Made by a program: the position numbers and the translations under genes
The notes under the pieces: generated by a model
The model's input: only the letters and a program-made list of their open reading frames with translations
Databases searched by the model: none
What the model was told of the DNA's origin: nothing
DNA from: Oscillospiraceae bacterium
Lineage (GTDB): Bacteria > Bacillota > Clostridia > Oscillospirales > Oscillospiraceae
NCBI GenBank assembly: GCA_017538965.1
Contig: JAFYHU010000035.1
Span: 1 to 46,888 of the forward strand
Direction of reading: 5' to 3'
DNA length: 46,888 nucleotides
Shown here: positions 15,972 through 23,761 of the stretch, piece after piece
Numbering within the stretch: position 1 is the stretch's first letter
How the letters are laid out: the number at the start of each line of letters is the position of its first letter

Positions 15972-16471
15972 GGTCCTAATCTCAACAGTACTGCGATCCC
16001 CGCAACGATCAACCCCGCGATAGGGCAGACGAGAAAGGTCCAGCCAAGGGCGTGCTCCGGGATCGCCAGCTTCAGCAGCCATTCCTTTCGCTCCCAGGCT
16101 TTGCAATGCTCTGCGCCCTTGATCCTATCCCTGACCTTCTGCGGCAGCCAGCAGTCAAGGATCAGAAAGTCGCTGACGCTGACAAAGGTCATCTCTATAT
16201 AGCCGGTCCAGAACAGAGGCCAGAAGCCCTTTGTCCCCGCAAGATGGGCGCTGATCGCCCAATAGAGAAACAGGGCAAGATACAGCCCGTACAGGAACAG
16301 CTTCATCTTCCGTGCTTCTGTCCGGTTCACATAGGGCGCCGCCGCTTCTTTGATTTCTTTGGGAAACATGACGCTGTACTCCTGCGGCCAGAGATCAAAT
16401 CCCACCAGCACAACAGCGTTGAACAGCGCCGACATGGCGATCCCGTCCAAGAAGATCCTCGGCCAGTTCAT
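15968..16471 (-). CDS. Small integral membrane protein, array family (copy 1)
   Basis: A 167-residue protein with about four transmembrane helices (near residues 10-25, 57-77, 84-105 and 145-165). The segment FWPLFWTGYIEMTFVSVSDFLILDCWLP corresponds in place and pattern to FWQFFSRF...DYFLLTKTHFFQHYFPE of the proteins at 17100 and 18553, suggesting a shared fold, although overall identity is low. The function is unknown. ATG at 16471 overlaps the last base of the ATC-family gene upstream (TGATG), and its own end overlaps the hydrolase, so the three genes form a coupled triplet. Confidence 0.7.
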   Translation of the reverse strand: MNWPRIFLDGIAMSALFNAVVLVGFDLWPQEYSVMFPKEIKEAAAPYVNRTEARKMKLFLYGLYLALFLYWAISAHLAGTKGFWPLFWTGYIEMTFVSVSDFLILDCWLPQKVRDRIKGAEHCKAWERKEWLLKLAIPEHALGWTFLVCPIAGLIVAGIAVLLRLGP

Positions 16472-17079
16472 CACAGCTTCCTCAGATAGAAATCGCAGCA
16501 GTCAGCACCGGTCCCGAGTGTCCCTGTTCTTTTGAATTCCAGACCGGGGAGGTTTCCGTAGCTGCGGTCATCGTTGCCGCAGGAAATCTTTGTGATTTCC
16601 GGGCAGCCGAGCTCCGAATAATACCGGAAATAAGGGCAGGCGACGATATCCATGCGGTACTCGCCCTTCTTTTTCGGATAGAACACGTTTTTGAAGCCGC
16701 GGTCCGGTCCGAACAATTTCTTTGTCATGGGATCCCAAATTCGGACGAACAGGCTCTTCATTCCGGGCAGGCGCATAAGCCGGGCAAGCTTTTTCCCGAC
16801 TTCCACCGAACCCTTTATAGCTGCACTTTCTATCACGCTGTAGGCTGTTTCCTCGCCGACAGCATCCTTCAGCGTCAGATAGATCGCCGCCGAAGGGAAG
16901 ATGAAGTTGTCCGTGTGAGCATGCTCCCCTTTGGGGATCCCGGCATGGTCCTTCATGATCTCATCAAGCTTGCGCTCTGCCTTGCTCCACAGCGCGTCGC
17001 TTTCCGATTTTGACATCCGGGCGTCCATCTCGGCCTTGATATGCTGTTTGTTCTTCATGATCCGTGATGCTGTTTTCAT
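16471..17079 (-). CDS. L-2-amino-thiazoline-4-carboxylate hydrolase family protein, copy 2
   Basis: A 202-residue member of the same family as the proteins at 14427 and 22405. The signature is clearest here: DIVACPYFRYYSELGCPEI, TKISCGNDDRSYGNLPGL, then RTGTLGTGADCCDFYL at the C-terminus, matching the usual order of Cys, Cys-Asp and Cys-Asp-Phe. The N-terminal 110 residues are helical. GAAAGAGGAACTGTGT lies before the ATG. The three copies are well diverged, which points to separate substrates or partners and not to simple gene dosage. Catalytic activity is assumed from family membership only. Confidence 0.8.
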   Translation of the reverse strand: MKTASRIMKNKQHIKAEMDARMSKSESDALWSKAERKLDEIMKDHAGIPKGEHAHTDNFIFPSAAIYLTLKDAVGEETAYSVIESAAIKGSVEVGKKLARLMRLPGMKSLFVRIWDPMTKKLFGPDRGFKNVFYPKKKGEYRMDIVACPYFRYYSELGCPEITKISCGNDDRSYGNLPGLEFKRTGTLGTGADCCDFYLRKL

Positions 17080-17099
17080 ACACAGTTCCTCTTTCCTTG

Positions 17100-17600
17100 T
17101 TATTGAACCAGTGTGCAGATCCAGGCCGCAAGCGCGGACGCTGCCGGGAAGATGATAAGCAGCTTCAGCAGTTGGCTCTTAATGTTATATCCGTACTTTT
17201 TCAAGGGGTACACGCTCCCGACCTCCGGATAGTAGAATTGAAAGAAATGAAACCTCATCAGCAGGAAGTAGTCGAAGCAGATCATGTCGTAGAGCTTGTA
17301 GATCGTAAATATGAGCACAAACCGCAGGAAGAATTGCCAGAAGGTAAAGCCGCTTCTGAAACCGTCCCAGACCGCAATGACGCCGACACCCATGATCAGA
17401 ACAACGGCAAAGCCCATCAGTGTCCAGCCGATGATCCTCGCTCCGGGGAACAGTTCCTTTTCTCTTGGTTGGATCAGCTCCCGGGCTTCCCTCGGGGCCG
17501 AGGAGAAAAACTTTTTGTTCTGAATAAAGGCCACCGCAGATAACAGCATCAGCGTGATCGCCGCGCAGAACACGATCGAAAGAAATATAGTTAGCAACAT
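17100..17600 (-). CDS. Small integral membrane protein, array family (copy 2)
   Basis: A 166-residue protein with three to four transmembrane helices (N-terminal helix residues 3-25, a pair around 58-80 and 92-110, and a C-terminal helix ending ...AASALAAWICTLVQ). It is paralogous to the protein at 18553: both have FWQFF-RF, a D-x-x-x-x-DYFLL motif, HFFQ-x-Y-x-PE and a YN pair at matching positions. No catalytic motif is seen. The HFFQxYxPE stretch, with conserved His and acidic residues at a membrane surface, could bind metal or a substrate head group, which is speculation. Confidence 0.7.
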   Translation of the reverse strand: MLLTIFLSIVFCAAITLMLLSAVAFIQNKKFFSSAPREARELIQPREKELFPGARIIGWTLMGFAVVLIMGVGVIAVWDGFRSGFTFWQFFLRFVLIFTIYKLYDMICFDYFLLMRFHFFQFYYPEVGSVYPLKKYGYNIKSQLLKLLIIFPAASALAAWICTLVQ

Positions 17601-17609
17601 ACGGTTTAC

Positions 17610-18530
17610 CTACCATTCACGCACGACTTTTTGCAGCCGCTTATCGATATCCACTCTGGTTTTCTTACACTCCTTTGGGTATTCCTTTCCCGCCCGGAAC
17701 ATCATACGGACGAGAAGAGAGGAGCCCACCGGCAGCATCTTTTTCAGCATGGACTCGGGGAAAGCAAAATGCGTACCGTGCTCATAGAGCCAGGCTTCAA
17801 AGCTGCTCTCGTGCGGCAAAGTGTCAAGCCGTGCCTCCATGCGGCGGATGTACTTGCAGGTGTCCCAGAGCACGTCGTCCTCCGCACCGATGCAGATGAT
17901 CCTGCCGCGGATCCGCTCGACCTTGATTTTCTCTTCCTCCTGTAACGGATGCCGACGCTCCGATTCGTCGAACATCTTCCGGGACGCGATAAAGTCGCCG
18001 CCTGACTTGGATTCCTCCCGGATCTTTTGCCAGTATTCCGGATGGCGGTAGGCATAGGGCAGATAGGGAAGCGGCTCGCCCCGCCAGGACACGGAAGATT
18101 CCCCATCGCCCGGCCGCTCGCGCATGCCGTCTTTGCCGTCCTGATAGAAGCCTTCCATGATGAAATCCGAAGGTGAAACTGCGATCGTCAACGTGATCTC
18201 AGGATAATAGGACGCGGCGACCAGCGCCAGCATGCCGGTGGTGGATGCGCCGATGACGCCGAGCTTTTCGCAGCCCTGTGCCTTCATAAAGGTGATCGCC
18301 TTTTCAAAGCGCTCCAACGGATAGTTGTGATGTCCGTAGTCCTTCTTGTCCGGGGACATCGCCATCACATGGCAGCCGTTTTCGTGGAGCCACTTCGCGC
18401 CGCAAACCGCCATGCGATCCTCCGCGCTGTCGCCCAGCATCAGGATCACGCCGCGTTTGCTGGGAGTGGGATTTGCATACCATGCGCCGCAGAAGCCGTC
18501 TTTTTCTACTGTGAAAACCTGCTTTTTCAT
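17610..18530 (-). CDS. Alpha/beta hydrolase, acyl-CoA thioesterase/BAAT-like
   Basis: A 306-residue alpha/beta hydrolase of the dienelactone hydrolase/BAAT C-terminal type. The nucleophile elbow is GVIGASTTGMLAL, the acidic residue is probably in CIGAEDDVLWDTCKYIRRM, and the His in EHGTHFAFPES. BAAT-like enzymes are acyl-CoA thioesterases or acyl transferases to amino acids, but bacterial members have few known substrates. It differs from the three shorter hydrolases of the array. It sits between the two paralogous membrane proteins at 17100 and 18553. No signal peptide, so cytoplasmic. Confidence 0.83.
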   Translation of the reverse strand: MKKQVFTVEKDGFCGAWYANPTPSKRGVILMLGDSAEDRMAVCGAKWLHENGCHVMAMSPDKKDYGHHNYPLERFEKAITFMKAQGCEKLGVIGASTTGMLALVAASYYPEITLTIAVSPSDFIMEGFYQDGKDGMRERPGDGESSVSWRGEPLPYLPYAYRHPEYWQKIREESKSGGDFIASRKMFDESERRHPLQEEEKIKVERIRGRIICIGAEDDVLWDTCKYIRRMEARLDTLPHESSFEAWLYEHGTHFAFPESMLKKMLPVGSSLLVRMMFRAGKEYPKECKKTRVDIDKRLQKVVREW

Positions 18531-18552
18531 TTGCTTAGCCTCCGAACTCCGG

Positions 18553-19062
18553 TCACTTGAGCAGTGTGAAAATCAGCGCTGTAACGATGCTGCCGATAAA
18601 GATCATAATAGTCTGCCTTGTCTGCTGCCTGCGGTTATATCCAAAGTCCTGCCAACCGGCACAGCCCTCCGTTTCAGGAAAGTAGTGCTGGAAGAAGTGT
18701 GTTTTCGTCAACAGAAAATAATCCAACGCACCGATGTCAAAGGCCTTGATCACGCCGCCTATGATCAGAAAGCGGCTAAAGAACTGCCAGAAGGAAAAGC
18801 CCCTGCGCATCCCGTCGATCCCGCCGAACACAAACAAGCCGATATACGCAAGGCATAACAGGATCAGGATGACCCAACCGAGAGATCGGCGGGGCGACAT
18901 GCCTTGTCGCTCCCATTCCTCAATTCTCGGCTGCAGGCGTTCTTGCACGTCCGCCGGGAAGTTCTTTGCCAGCAGCTTTGTCGGCATCGTGACCGTCACG
19001 CCCCATATCCCGAAAAACAGCAGTGCGCACCCGGCCATGGACAACAGGATCGTCAGAACCAT
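18553..19062 (-). CDS. Small integral membrane protein, array family (copy 3)
   Basis: A 169-residue membrane protein, paralogue of the one at 17100. It begins with a helix (VLTILLSMAGCALLFFGIWG), has a charged stretch (PADVQERLQPRIEEWERQG), a central helix pair and the shared block FWQFFSRFLIIGG...DIGALDYFLLTKTHFFQHYFPE, then a C-terminal helix. GAAGGGAG precedes the ATG. The gene follows a short decayed segment that preserves the C-terminal helix of a fourth family member (19080-19145), evidence that this family has been duplicated and partly lost within the array. Function unknown. Confidence 0.72.
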   Translation of the reverse strand: MVLTILLSMAGCALLFFGIWGVTVTMPTKLLAKNFPADVQERLQPRIEEWERQGMSPRRSLGWVILILLCLAYIGLFVFGGIDGMRRGFSFWQFFSRFLIIGGVIKAFDIGALDYFLLTKTHFFQHYFPETEGCAGWQDFGYNRRQQTRQTIMIFIGSIVTALIFTLLK

Positions 19063-19079
19063 ATTCTTCTCCCTTCAAA

Positions 19080-19145
19080 TCACCCGGCAACCCTGCCGAC
19101 CATCCAGCACAGCCCGCCGACGATCGCGGCGACGGGAAAGCATAT
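19080..19145 (-). pseudogene. Remnant of a small-membrane-protein C-terminus
   Basis: After the TAA of the membrane protein at 19146 the same frame stays open for 21 codons to a TGA at 19080-19082. The translation (ICFPVAAIVGGLCWMVGRVAG) is a hydrophobic helix resembling the C-terminal helix of the family member at 17100 (LLIIFPAASALAAWICTLVQ). There is no start codon or ribosome site for it. It is best read as the tail of a lost family copy, its 5' part removed by recombination or replaced by the present upstream gene. Similarity is short, hence modest confidence. Confidence 0.45.
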
Positions 19146-19874
19146 TTATTTCTTATCCGGTTTTCCGGCCGGGAAGTCGTTTCGGATCGCCTTTCTCCCG
19201 CCCAAGAACATGACGATCCAGCCGAAGCTCTCAAAGCCGGAGGACAGGCCGTTAAACGGGAGCGGCAGCAGCCATTCCAGCAAAAACCCGACGCACGCGA
19301 TGACCAGCGGCGCGGCCAGGGCCCAGGTCTTTTTGAGCGGCAGAACGCCCTTCAGCACGACCGCGATCCAGCCGCCGGTGGATGTGAGGCCGAGCACGAC
19401 AAAGCTGACCCAGAAGGTCACGAACTGAACGCTGTAGCTGCGGTTCCACATCCGCACCGCAAGCTCCGTGTTTCCGCCCGCGGCGTAATAGATCACGTTG
19501 AAGTTGTGGATCAGCGTTCCGCAGGCAAGATGGAAATACATGAAAACCATGACGCCCCAGACCAGGCCGACCATATAGGTTTTGAGGAAAACCCTGTCCC
19601 ACTTCTCGCTGCATTCCGAATGTTTTACTTGCAGGTAGTGAAGAAAGGCAAGCGCGGCGACCGTGTACAGTGCCGTGCCGATCATGCCTCCAATGTTGGA
19701 TACCGCGATCCTTAAGTCCCCGATGGTCAGCCACCCGGAGGAGATCATCCCCGAGATCGAATAGCTGTCTGCCGGCTCCAGGCCCATGCAGTAATCGCCG
19801 ATGATGGCGAGGATCATGCCGGGAATAATCAGCAGCATCCGTCCGCGTATCCTTTTTGCTTCCTTGTTTGTCAT
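19146..19874 (-). CDS. Polytopic membrane protein, DUF6796-like
   Basis: A 242-residue integral membrane protein with about seven helices. Its start (RMLLIIPGMILAIIGDYCMGLEPADSYSISGMISSGW) and the later HFNVIYYAAGG and FNGLSSGFESFGWIVMFLGGRKA resemble an uncharacterised clostridial family (my best guess is DUF6796). No catalytic motif stands out; conserved Asp, Glu and His residues lie at helix ends. ATG at 19874 directly abuts the TAA/TGA region of the hydrolase upstream, so it is coupled. It may be a channel, exporter or membrane enzyme for the array; none can be chosen from sequence. Confidence 0.7.
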   Translation of the reverse strand: MTNKEAKRIRGRMLLIIPGMILAIIGDYCMGLEPADSYSISGMISSGWLTIGDLRIAVSNIGGMIGTALYTVAALAFLHYLQVKHSECSEKWDRVFLKTYMVGLVWGVMVFMYFHLACGTLIHNFNVIYYAAGGNTELAVRMWNRSYSVQFVTFWVSFVVLGLTSTGGWIAVVLKGVLPLKKTWALAAPLVIACVGFLLEWLLPLPFNGLSSGFESFGWIVMFLGGRKAIRNDFPAGKPDKK

Positions 19875-20642
19875 TTACACCGGTTCCTCCATAAACTCGT
19901 CGATGGCTTTCAGCACGGGAAGGGTGTATTTCTCTCCGCCGAACAGCCATTGCTCGTGCTGCATATCAAACTCCCGGATCTCCGGGGTGCGGAAATACTT
20001 TTTATATCGTTTCAGGTACTTCTCGCCCATCTTGTTGGCGTAGATGAAGTGAACCTTCGTATGCTCCACATGGATGTCGTCCCGAAGATGGGTGAGCAGA
20101 TCCGTGTAATACTCGTTCTTGATGGACACGGGAGAGAACTTCTCAAAGCAGGCCATAAATTTGTCGGCGGCCTCGTCGTCCATTTCAAAAAAGCCCTTGA
20201 GCTTTTCTCTGGTTTTCGCTCTCTTTTTTTCGCTTTTTGTAAAGCTTGTCAGCAGCGGCACCACCAGCTTCGACTGCAGCCACGCGCTGAACCTGCCGCT
20301 CTGGTCAAGGTCGGGACTTCCGAAAATGCCGTGATCCAGATGCACGTTCTGCCGCTGGATGAGCTGCCCGACGAAGCTCGAGCCGAGGGAAGAGCCGATC
20401 GCACCGTCGATCCGGCCTCCATAGTTTTCCTTGATGTGTTTCTCGATCTTTTCGGTGACGGTAATCATATCGGGGAATACAGAGTCGCTGCCGTCAAAGC
20501 CGTCGTAGTTGACGCAGACCAGATGGTATTTCTCTCCGAGTCGTGAAAGCACGGAGCCGAAATTCGTCTGATAGTCGCAGGCCGTCCCCGGCAGCAGGAA
20601 CAGCACCTTTCCCGTTTTCAAGCCCATTTCATCAAACTGCAT
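19875..20642 (-). CDS. Alpha/beta hydrolase, copy 2 of the array
   Basis: A 255-residue alpha/beta hydrolase related to the proteins at 15195 and 23762. Early strands KVLFLLPGTACDYQTNF and YHLVCVNYDGFDGSD match the copies; the nucleophile elbow is IGSSLGSSF, and a likely catalytic His is in FDMQHEQWLFGG. The AGAGGAGAGAGAGCC leader is a good ribosome site. The gene starts 57 bases after the methyltransferase, the second-largest gap within the array. Cytoplasmic, substrate unknown. The related copies differ around the lid region (100-190), where specificity is normally set. Confidence 0.85.
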   Translation of the reverse strand: MQFDEMGLKTGKVLFLLPGTACDYQTNFGSVLSRLGEKYHLVCVNYDGFDGSDSVFPDMITVTEKIEKHIKENYGGRIDGAIGSSLGSSFVGQLIQRQNVHLDHGIFGSPDLDQSGRFSAWLQSKLVVPLLTSFTKSEKKRAKTREKLKGFFEMDDEAADKFMACFEKFSPVSIKNEYYTDLLTHLRDDIHVEHTKVHFIYANKMGEKYLKRYKKYFRTPEIREFDMQHEQWLFGGEKYTLPVLKAIDEFMEEPV

Positions 20643-20699
20643 GGCTCTCTCTCCTCTATTTCCTGGTTCTGTTAAAGCGCAGTCTGTAACTGCGGTCTT

Positions 20700-21326
20700 T
20701 CATCCTTTCTGCGCCAGCACCATGATCCAGGGCTTGGACGGATGATGCGCTGCTTTCACATGAGTAAATCCCGCTGCCCGCAATGCCGCATTCAGCTGCG
20801 CAACCGTGTAGCACTTCATACCGTCAATGATTTTCTCAAACTTCAGGCCGGTCTGATCCTCGCCGTCCGATTCGTTGCAGATCAGGAAATACCCGCCCGG
20901 CTTGAGCACCTTTGCGACCTGGGCAAAGCATTTTTCCAGCCCGGGCCAGAAATACACGGTCTCAAAGGCCGTGGCAAGATCAAAGCTTTCCGCCGGGAGC
21001 GCTAAATCAGACACGTCGCCCTGCTGAACCGTGCAGCGGCCCGCGTCGATCATCTCCCGGTTATAGGCCGCCGCGTTTTCCGCGGACAGCGGCGAATAAT
21101 CAATGGCGGTTACATGCGCGCGACCGTACTTTTTCAGCAGCTCGCCCGCATTTCTTCCCGCGCCGCAGCCAAGATCAACGACCGCATTCGGAGAAAAGGC
21201 CGGCAAATACGACATGCCCCAATCTGCCAGCTTCGCGTGGCCGGAATTCATGCCCTTGAGCATCATTTTTCCGAGAAAGCCCTCGGGCTTTCGAGTTTGG
21301 CTTACAAACTTTTGAAACAGTCCCAT
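20700..21326 (-). CDS. Class I SAM-dependent methyltransferase, array copy 1
   Basis: A 208-residue methyltransferase with the class I motifs: motif I VVDLGCGAGRNAGELL, motif post-I ACID-type VTAIDYSP, motif II around ESFDLATAFETVYFWPGLE and motif III VLKPGGYFLICNE. It resembles UbiE-like small-molecule methyltransferases; the acceptor is unknown. GGGGGCAACT precedes the ATG, 9 bases behind the preceding gene. It is distinct from the other two methyltransferases in the array (21336 and 23063), so three different methyl transfers, or one active and others specialised, are possible. Confidence 0.88.
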   Translation of the reverse strand: MGLFQKFVSQTRKPEGFLGKMMLKGMNSGHAKLADWGMSYLPAFSPNAVVDLGCGAGRNAGELLKKYGRAHVTAIDYSPLSAENAAAYNREMIDAGRCTVQQGDVSDLALPAESFDLATAFETVYFWPGLEKCFAQVAKVLKPGGYFLICNESDGEDQTGLKFEKIIDGMKCYTVAQLNAALRAAGFTHVKAAHHPSKPWIMVLAQKG

Positions 21327-21335
21327 AGTTGCCCC

Positions 21336-22163
21336 CTAAAACTCTATTTTCACGATTCGCATATTCACCAGGCCGTCGCAGAAGTGGATCATCAGCTTGT
21401 GGAGCAGACCGACATTTTTGTAAATGTCCCGGTAGCCGCGCATGTAGCTTTTCGAGGTCACGGAAGCAAAGCCGACACCCCAGCGTTTAAGCTCGTCCGG
21501 GTCCTCCAACGAGAAGAAAGCGCTGACATCCGTGATTCCGGCTTCCTTGAGCCAGGTTCTGCGCATCAGCTTTGCCCCGCGCTCGTTGCATGAGTCGAAG
21601 GCCAGCACAGCGCCTGGGAAGCGTTTCGCCATGGCGGCGAACAGCTTCTTGACACCCTCTGTTTTGAAGTAGTAGAACACCCCGGCGGCAAAGAACACCG
21701 CGCCGTCCCCGGCGTCAATCATGTCCATCCATGTAAAATCGTTCAGATCGCAGGCAATGTTCTCCTCGCGCTCTCCGGCAGGCAGCAGCTCGTTTCGCAC
21801 GGCGATCACATCGGTAAAATCAAGGTTATAGCCGTGGCATTGGCCGTTATCCACCTTGGAAAAGGTGTCGTCCAGCCCGCAGCCCAGGTTGACCACGGCG
21901 GCCTTCGGGTGCTCGTTCAGATACGCCTCGACCTCGCAGCGCAGATCGTACTGCCGCTGGGCTACCTCCAGCGCGCCGAAGAGCCCGGCAGGGGATTCCA
22001 TCTTCTTCCGCTTTTCGGCAAAATCATAGTCCAGCGAGTCGCAGATGCGCTTTGCCTCCGGATCGGAGAACAGCGCCGGAAAACGCTCCGAACAGACCAG
22101 CCGCCCGAAGAGCGGGATGATCAGCGTCTCCTGCACCGTGTTTTTCTCGATGTGATATTTCAT
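21336..22163 (-). CDS. Leucine carboxyl methyltransferase (LCMT/Ppm1)-family SAM methyltransferase
   Basis: A 275-residue methyltransferase of the LCMT/TcmP type. Diagnostic features are PEAKRICDSLDYDF near residue 36, RQYDLRCEVEAYLNEHP, motif I VVNLGCGLDDTF, then DFTDVIAVRNELLP and the AAGVFYYFKTEGVKKLF segment. Bacterial members methylate carboxyl or hydroxyl groups of secondary metabolites. The C-terminus GLLHKLMIHFCDGLVNMRIV is nearly repeated in a decayed copy at 30446. It overlaps the HMA peptide gene by four bases. A methyl-ester-forming enzyme beside several hydrolases might mean cycles of esterification, but this is inference. Confidence 0.87.
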   Translation of the reverse strand: MKYHIEKNTVQETLIIPLFGRLVCSERFPALFSDPEAKRICDSLDYDFAEKRKKMESPAGLFGALEVAQRQYDLRCEVEAYLNEHPKAAVVNLGCGLDDTFSKVDNGQCHGYNLDFTDVIAVRNELLPAGEREENIACDLNDFTWMDMIDAGDGAVFFAAGVFYYFKTEGVKKLFAAMAKRFPGAVLAFDSCNERGAKLMRRTWLKEAGITDVSAFFSLEDPDELKRWGVGFASVTSKSYMRGYRDIYKNVGLLHKLMIHFCDGLVNMRIVKIEF

Positions 22164-22411
22164 CGCCCGAACAGACCTTTCTTCTCATAGGGCGCAGACT
22201 CAATGCCCAGGCAGGTGTAGCCCGTGGTGTCGATGGCCGCTTTCAAGTGTTCCAAATCCACCGCTTCCTCCGTCAGGAAGGAGGCCTCCTTTTTGCCTCG
22301 GGAGGCGGTAACCTTTTTTGCGGCCGGCACCGCCCTGCGGATGGCCTCGCAGATATGCGCCTCGCACATGGAGCACATCATGCCGTCGATTTTCAAGGTT
22401 GTTTTCAGCAC
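22160..22411 (-). CDS. Heavy-metal-associated (HMA) domain protein
   Basis: An 83-residue ferredoxin-like HMA domain with the metal-binding motif GMMCSMC (Cys13 and Cys16), as in CopZ and the N-terminal domains of copper ATPases. The C-terminal extension ESAPYEKKGLFGR is unlike stand-alone CopZ. It uses a GTG start with GAGG eight bases before it and overlaps both neighbours (7 bases upstream, 4 downstream). No P-type ATPase or copper repressor is nearby, so it is probably a specialised metal donor or sensor for this operon. It links the array to metal handling independently of the flanking Feo loci. Confidence 0.85.
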   Translation of the reverse strand: MLKTTLKIDGMMCSMCEAHICEAIRRAVPAAKKVTASRGKKEASFLTEEAVDLEHLKAAIDTTGYTCLGIESAPYEKKGLFGR

Positions 22412-23052
22412 GTTTCAATCCTCGCTTTCTTCTTGTATCCGCAATCGCAGTAGGGACCGCCGGAAGCCAGCGTGTACCGGCGCACGAAATCCGACGCCCC
22501 GCCCGCCTCGCTCATGGCGTAATCCAGTGCGCACATGGCCGGGACAATCTCGAAGATCCCCAGCTCGCGCATCAGCGTGCAGATGCCGCATTTTGAAAAC
22601 CGCGCCTCGTAGCCGCTGCCGTCCGGATAGGGCAGGAGCTCCATATTCCACGAATAGGGGTTGCGGTCGGCGGCATTCAGCGCAGCCGTGGCCTCCATGC
22701 CCTGCACATCCTTTTTGCTGAACTTCTGTTTCCCTGCCATCCGGCAGAAAAGTTTCATCGGCGTGATCATCATGGCCGCACGATAGTATTCGGTCATCTG
22801 CTCCACGGTCGGTTTGCGCTCCATGCTCAGATAGAAGGCCGCCAGCATAGCGCAGTTGACGATGTTCATCTTGAATCGGTCGCCTTTCTCAAACTCCGGC
22901 AGAGAGGCGATGATCTCTTTGTATCGGGGCAGCGCTTTCTTCTCCGTCTCCGCCGCGGCAGTTTGTGAAAAACCGCAGACAGAGACCAGCTTTTCCCGGA
23001 AGGACCTGTGAAACAGCGCCCACATCCCCATGGGCATTCCGGCATATTTCAT
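22405..23052 (-). CDS. L-2-amino-thiazoline-4-carboxylate hydrolase family protein, copy 3
   Basis: A 215-residue protein with the ATC-hydrolase family core: RFSKCGICTLMRELGIFEIVP, AMCALDYAMSEAGG, and RRYTLASGGPYCDCGY near the end. The N-terminus (MPMGMWALFHRSFREKL) is typical of clostridial relatives. GAGGGTACGAAT lies before the ATG, ten bases after the methyltransferase. Sequence divergence from copies 1 and 2 is high apart from the Cys/Asp motifs. The enzyme may act on a thiazoline or another amide ring, or have another role; the family is poorly characterised. Confidence 0.78.
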   Translation of the reverse strand: MKYAGMPMGMWALFHRSFREKLVSVCGFSQTAAAETEKKALPRYKEIIASLPEFEKGDRFKMNIVNCAMLAAFYLSMERKPTVEQMTEYYRAAMMITPMKLFCRMAGKQKFSKKDVQGMEATAALNAADRNPYSWNMELLPYPDGSGYEARFSKCGICTLMRELGIFEIVPAMCALDYAMSEAGGASDFVRRYTLASGGPYCDCGYKKKARIETC

Positions 23053-23062
23053 ATTCGTACCC

Positions 23063-23743
23063 TCACTTTACGCAGCGGAAGATGCCCTCCGCCCGCACGG
23101 TATGTGCCTCCACCTGAGCATACAGCCCTTCCAGCCTGCGCCGCAGGCTCTCCTTTGTCTCAAAGGGTGGGGTGAAAAAGCCTTTTGGGACGTACATGTG
23201 CTGAACGAACCAATCCGTCCGGGCAAATTCCTCCGCGATATAAAAGCAGCCGCAGAAGACGCCGCCGGGCTTGAGCACGCGGCAGGTCTCGCGGAACGCC
23301 GCGTCCTTGTCCGGGAAGGCGTGGAAGCCGTTGAGGGAGAGGACAATATCAAAACTCGCATCTTCAAAGGGCAGCGCGCCCACGTCGCCCTGCAAGAAGG
23401 AGACGTTCTTTACACCCATGGCCTCCGCGCGCTTCCTGGCGTTGCCCATCATGTCCGCCGAGTAGTCGAGACAGGTGATCGCCGCTTCCGGCAGACTCTT
23501 ATACAGCGGCATGGTAAGCACGCCGGTTCCGACAGGCACCTCCAGCAGGCTTCCGGCAAAGTCGTCTGGGATCGGCGCCAGGGCGTCGTTGATCCATTGG
23601 GCTGACAGCTCCTTGTCCAGTCCCCAGATCAGGCTGTCCAGCAGCTTCCCCGTCAGCGTTGACCGGGTGATGATCCCGTCGTACATTGTGCCGACCTTAC
23701 CAAGTGTCTTATAGGACTCTCTGATCTCGTCATGACGGCTCAT
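23063..23743 (-). CDS. Class I SAM-dependent methyltransferase, array copy 2
   Basis: A 226-residue UbiE-like methyltransferase: motif I SLLEVPVGTGVLTMPL, post-I ITCLDYSADMM, motif II ASFDIVLSLNGFHAFPD, motif III VLKPGGVFCGCFYI. Two in-frame ATGs exist; the one at 23743 is chosen because GGAGGGAGG lies seven bases before it, while for 23749 it would be one base away. The N-terminus MSRHDEIRESYKTLG is echoed by a decayed copy at 30368-30449. Acceptor unknown. It follows the first hydrolase of the array by 18 bases. Confidence 0.88.
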   Translation of the reverse strand: MSRHDEIRESYKTLGKVGTMYDGIITRSTLTGKLLDSLIWGLDKELSAQWINDALAPIPDDFAGSLLEVPVGTGVLTMPLYKSLPEAAITCLDYSADMMGNARKRAEAMGVKNVSFLQGDVGALPFEDASFDIVLSLNGFHAFPDKDAAFRETCRVLKPGGVFCGCFYIAEEFARTDWFVQHMYVPKGFFTPPFETKESLRRRLEGLYAQVEAHTVRAEGIFRCVK

Positions 23744-23761
23744 ACGCATGTCCTCCCTCCA

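Noticed and set aside
14427-23052. Assigning true L-2-amino-thiazoline-4-carboxylate hydrolase activity to the three family members
   Set aside because: Only family motifs are visible; most relatives have no tested function.
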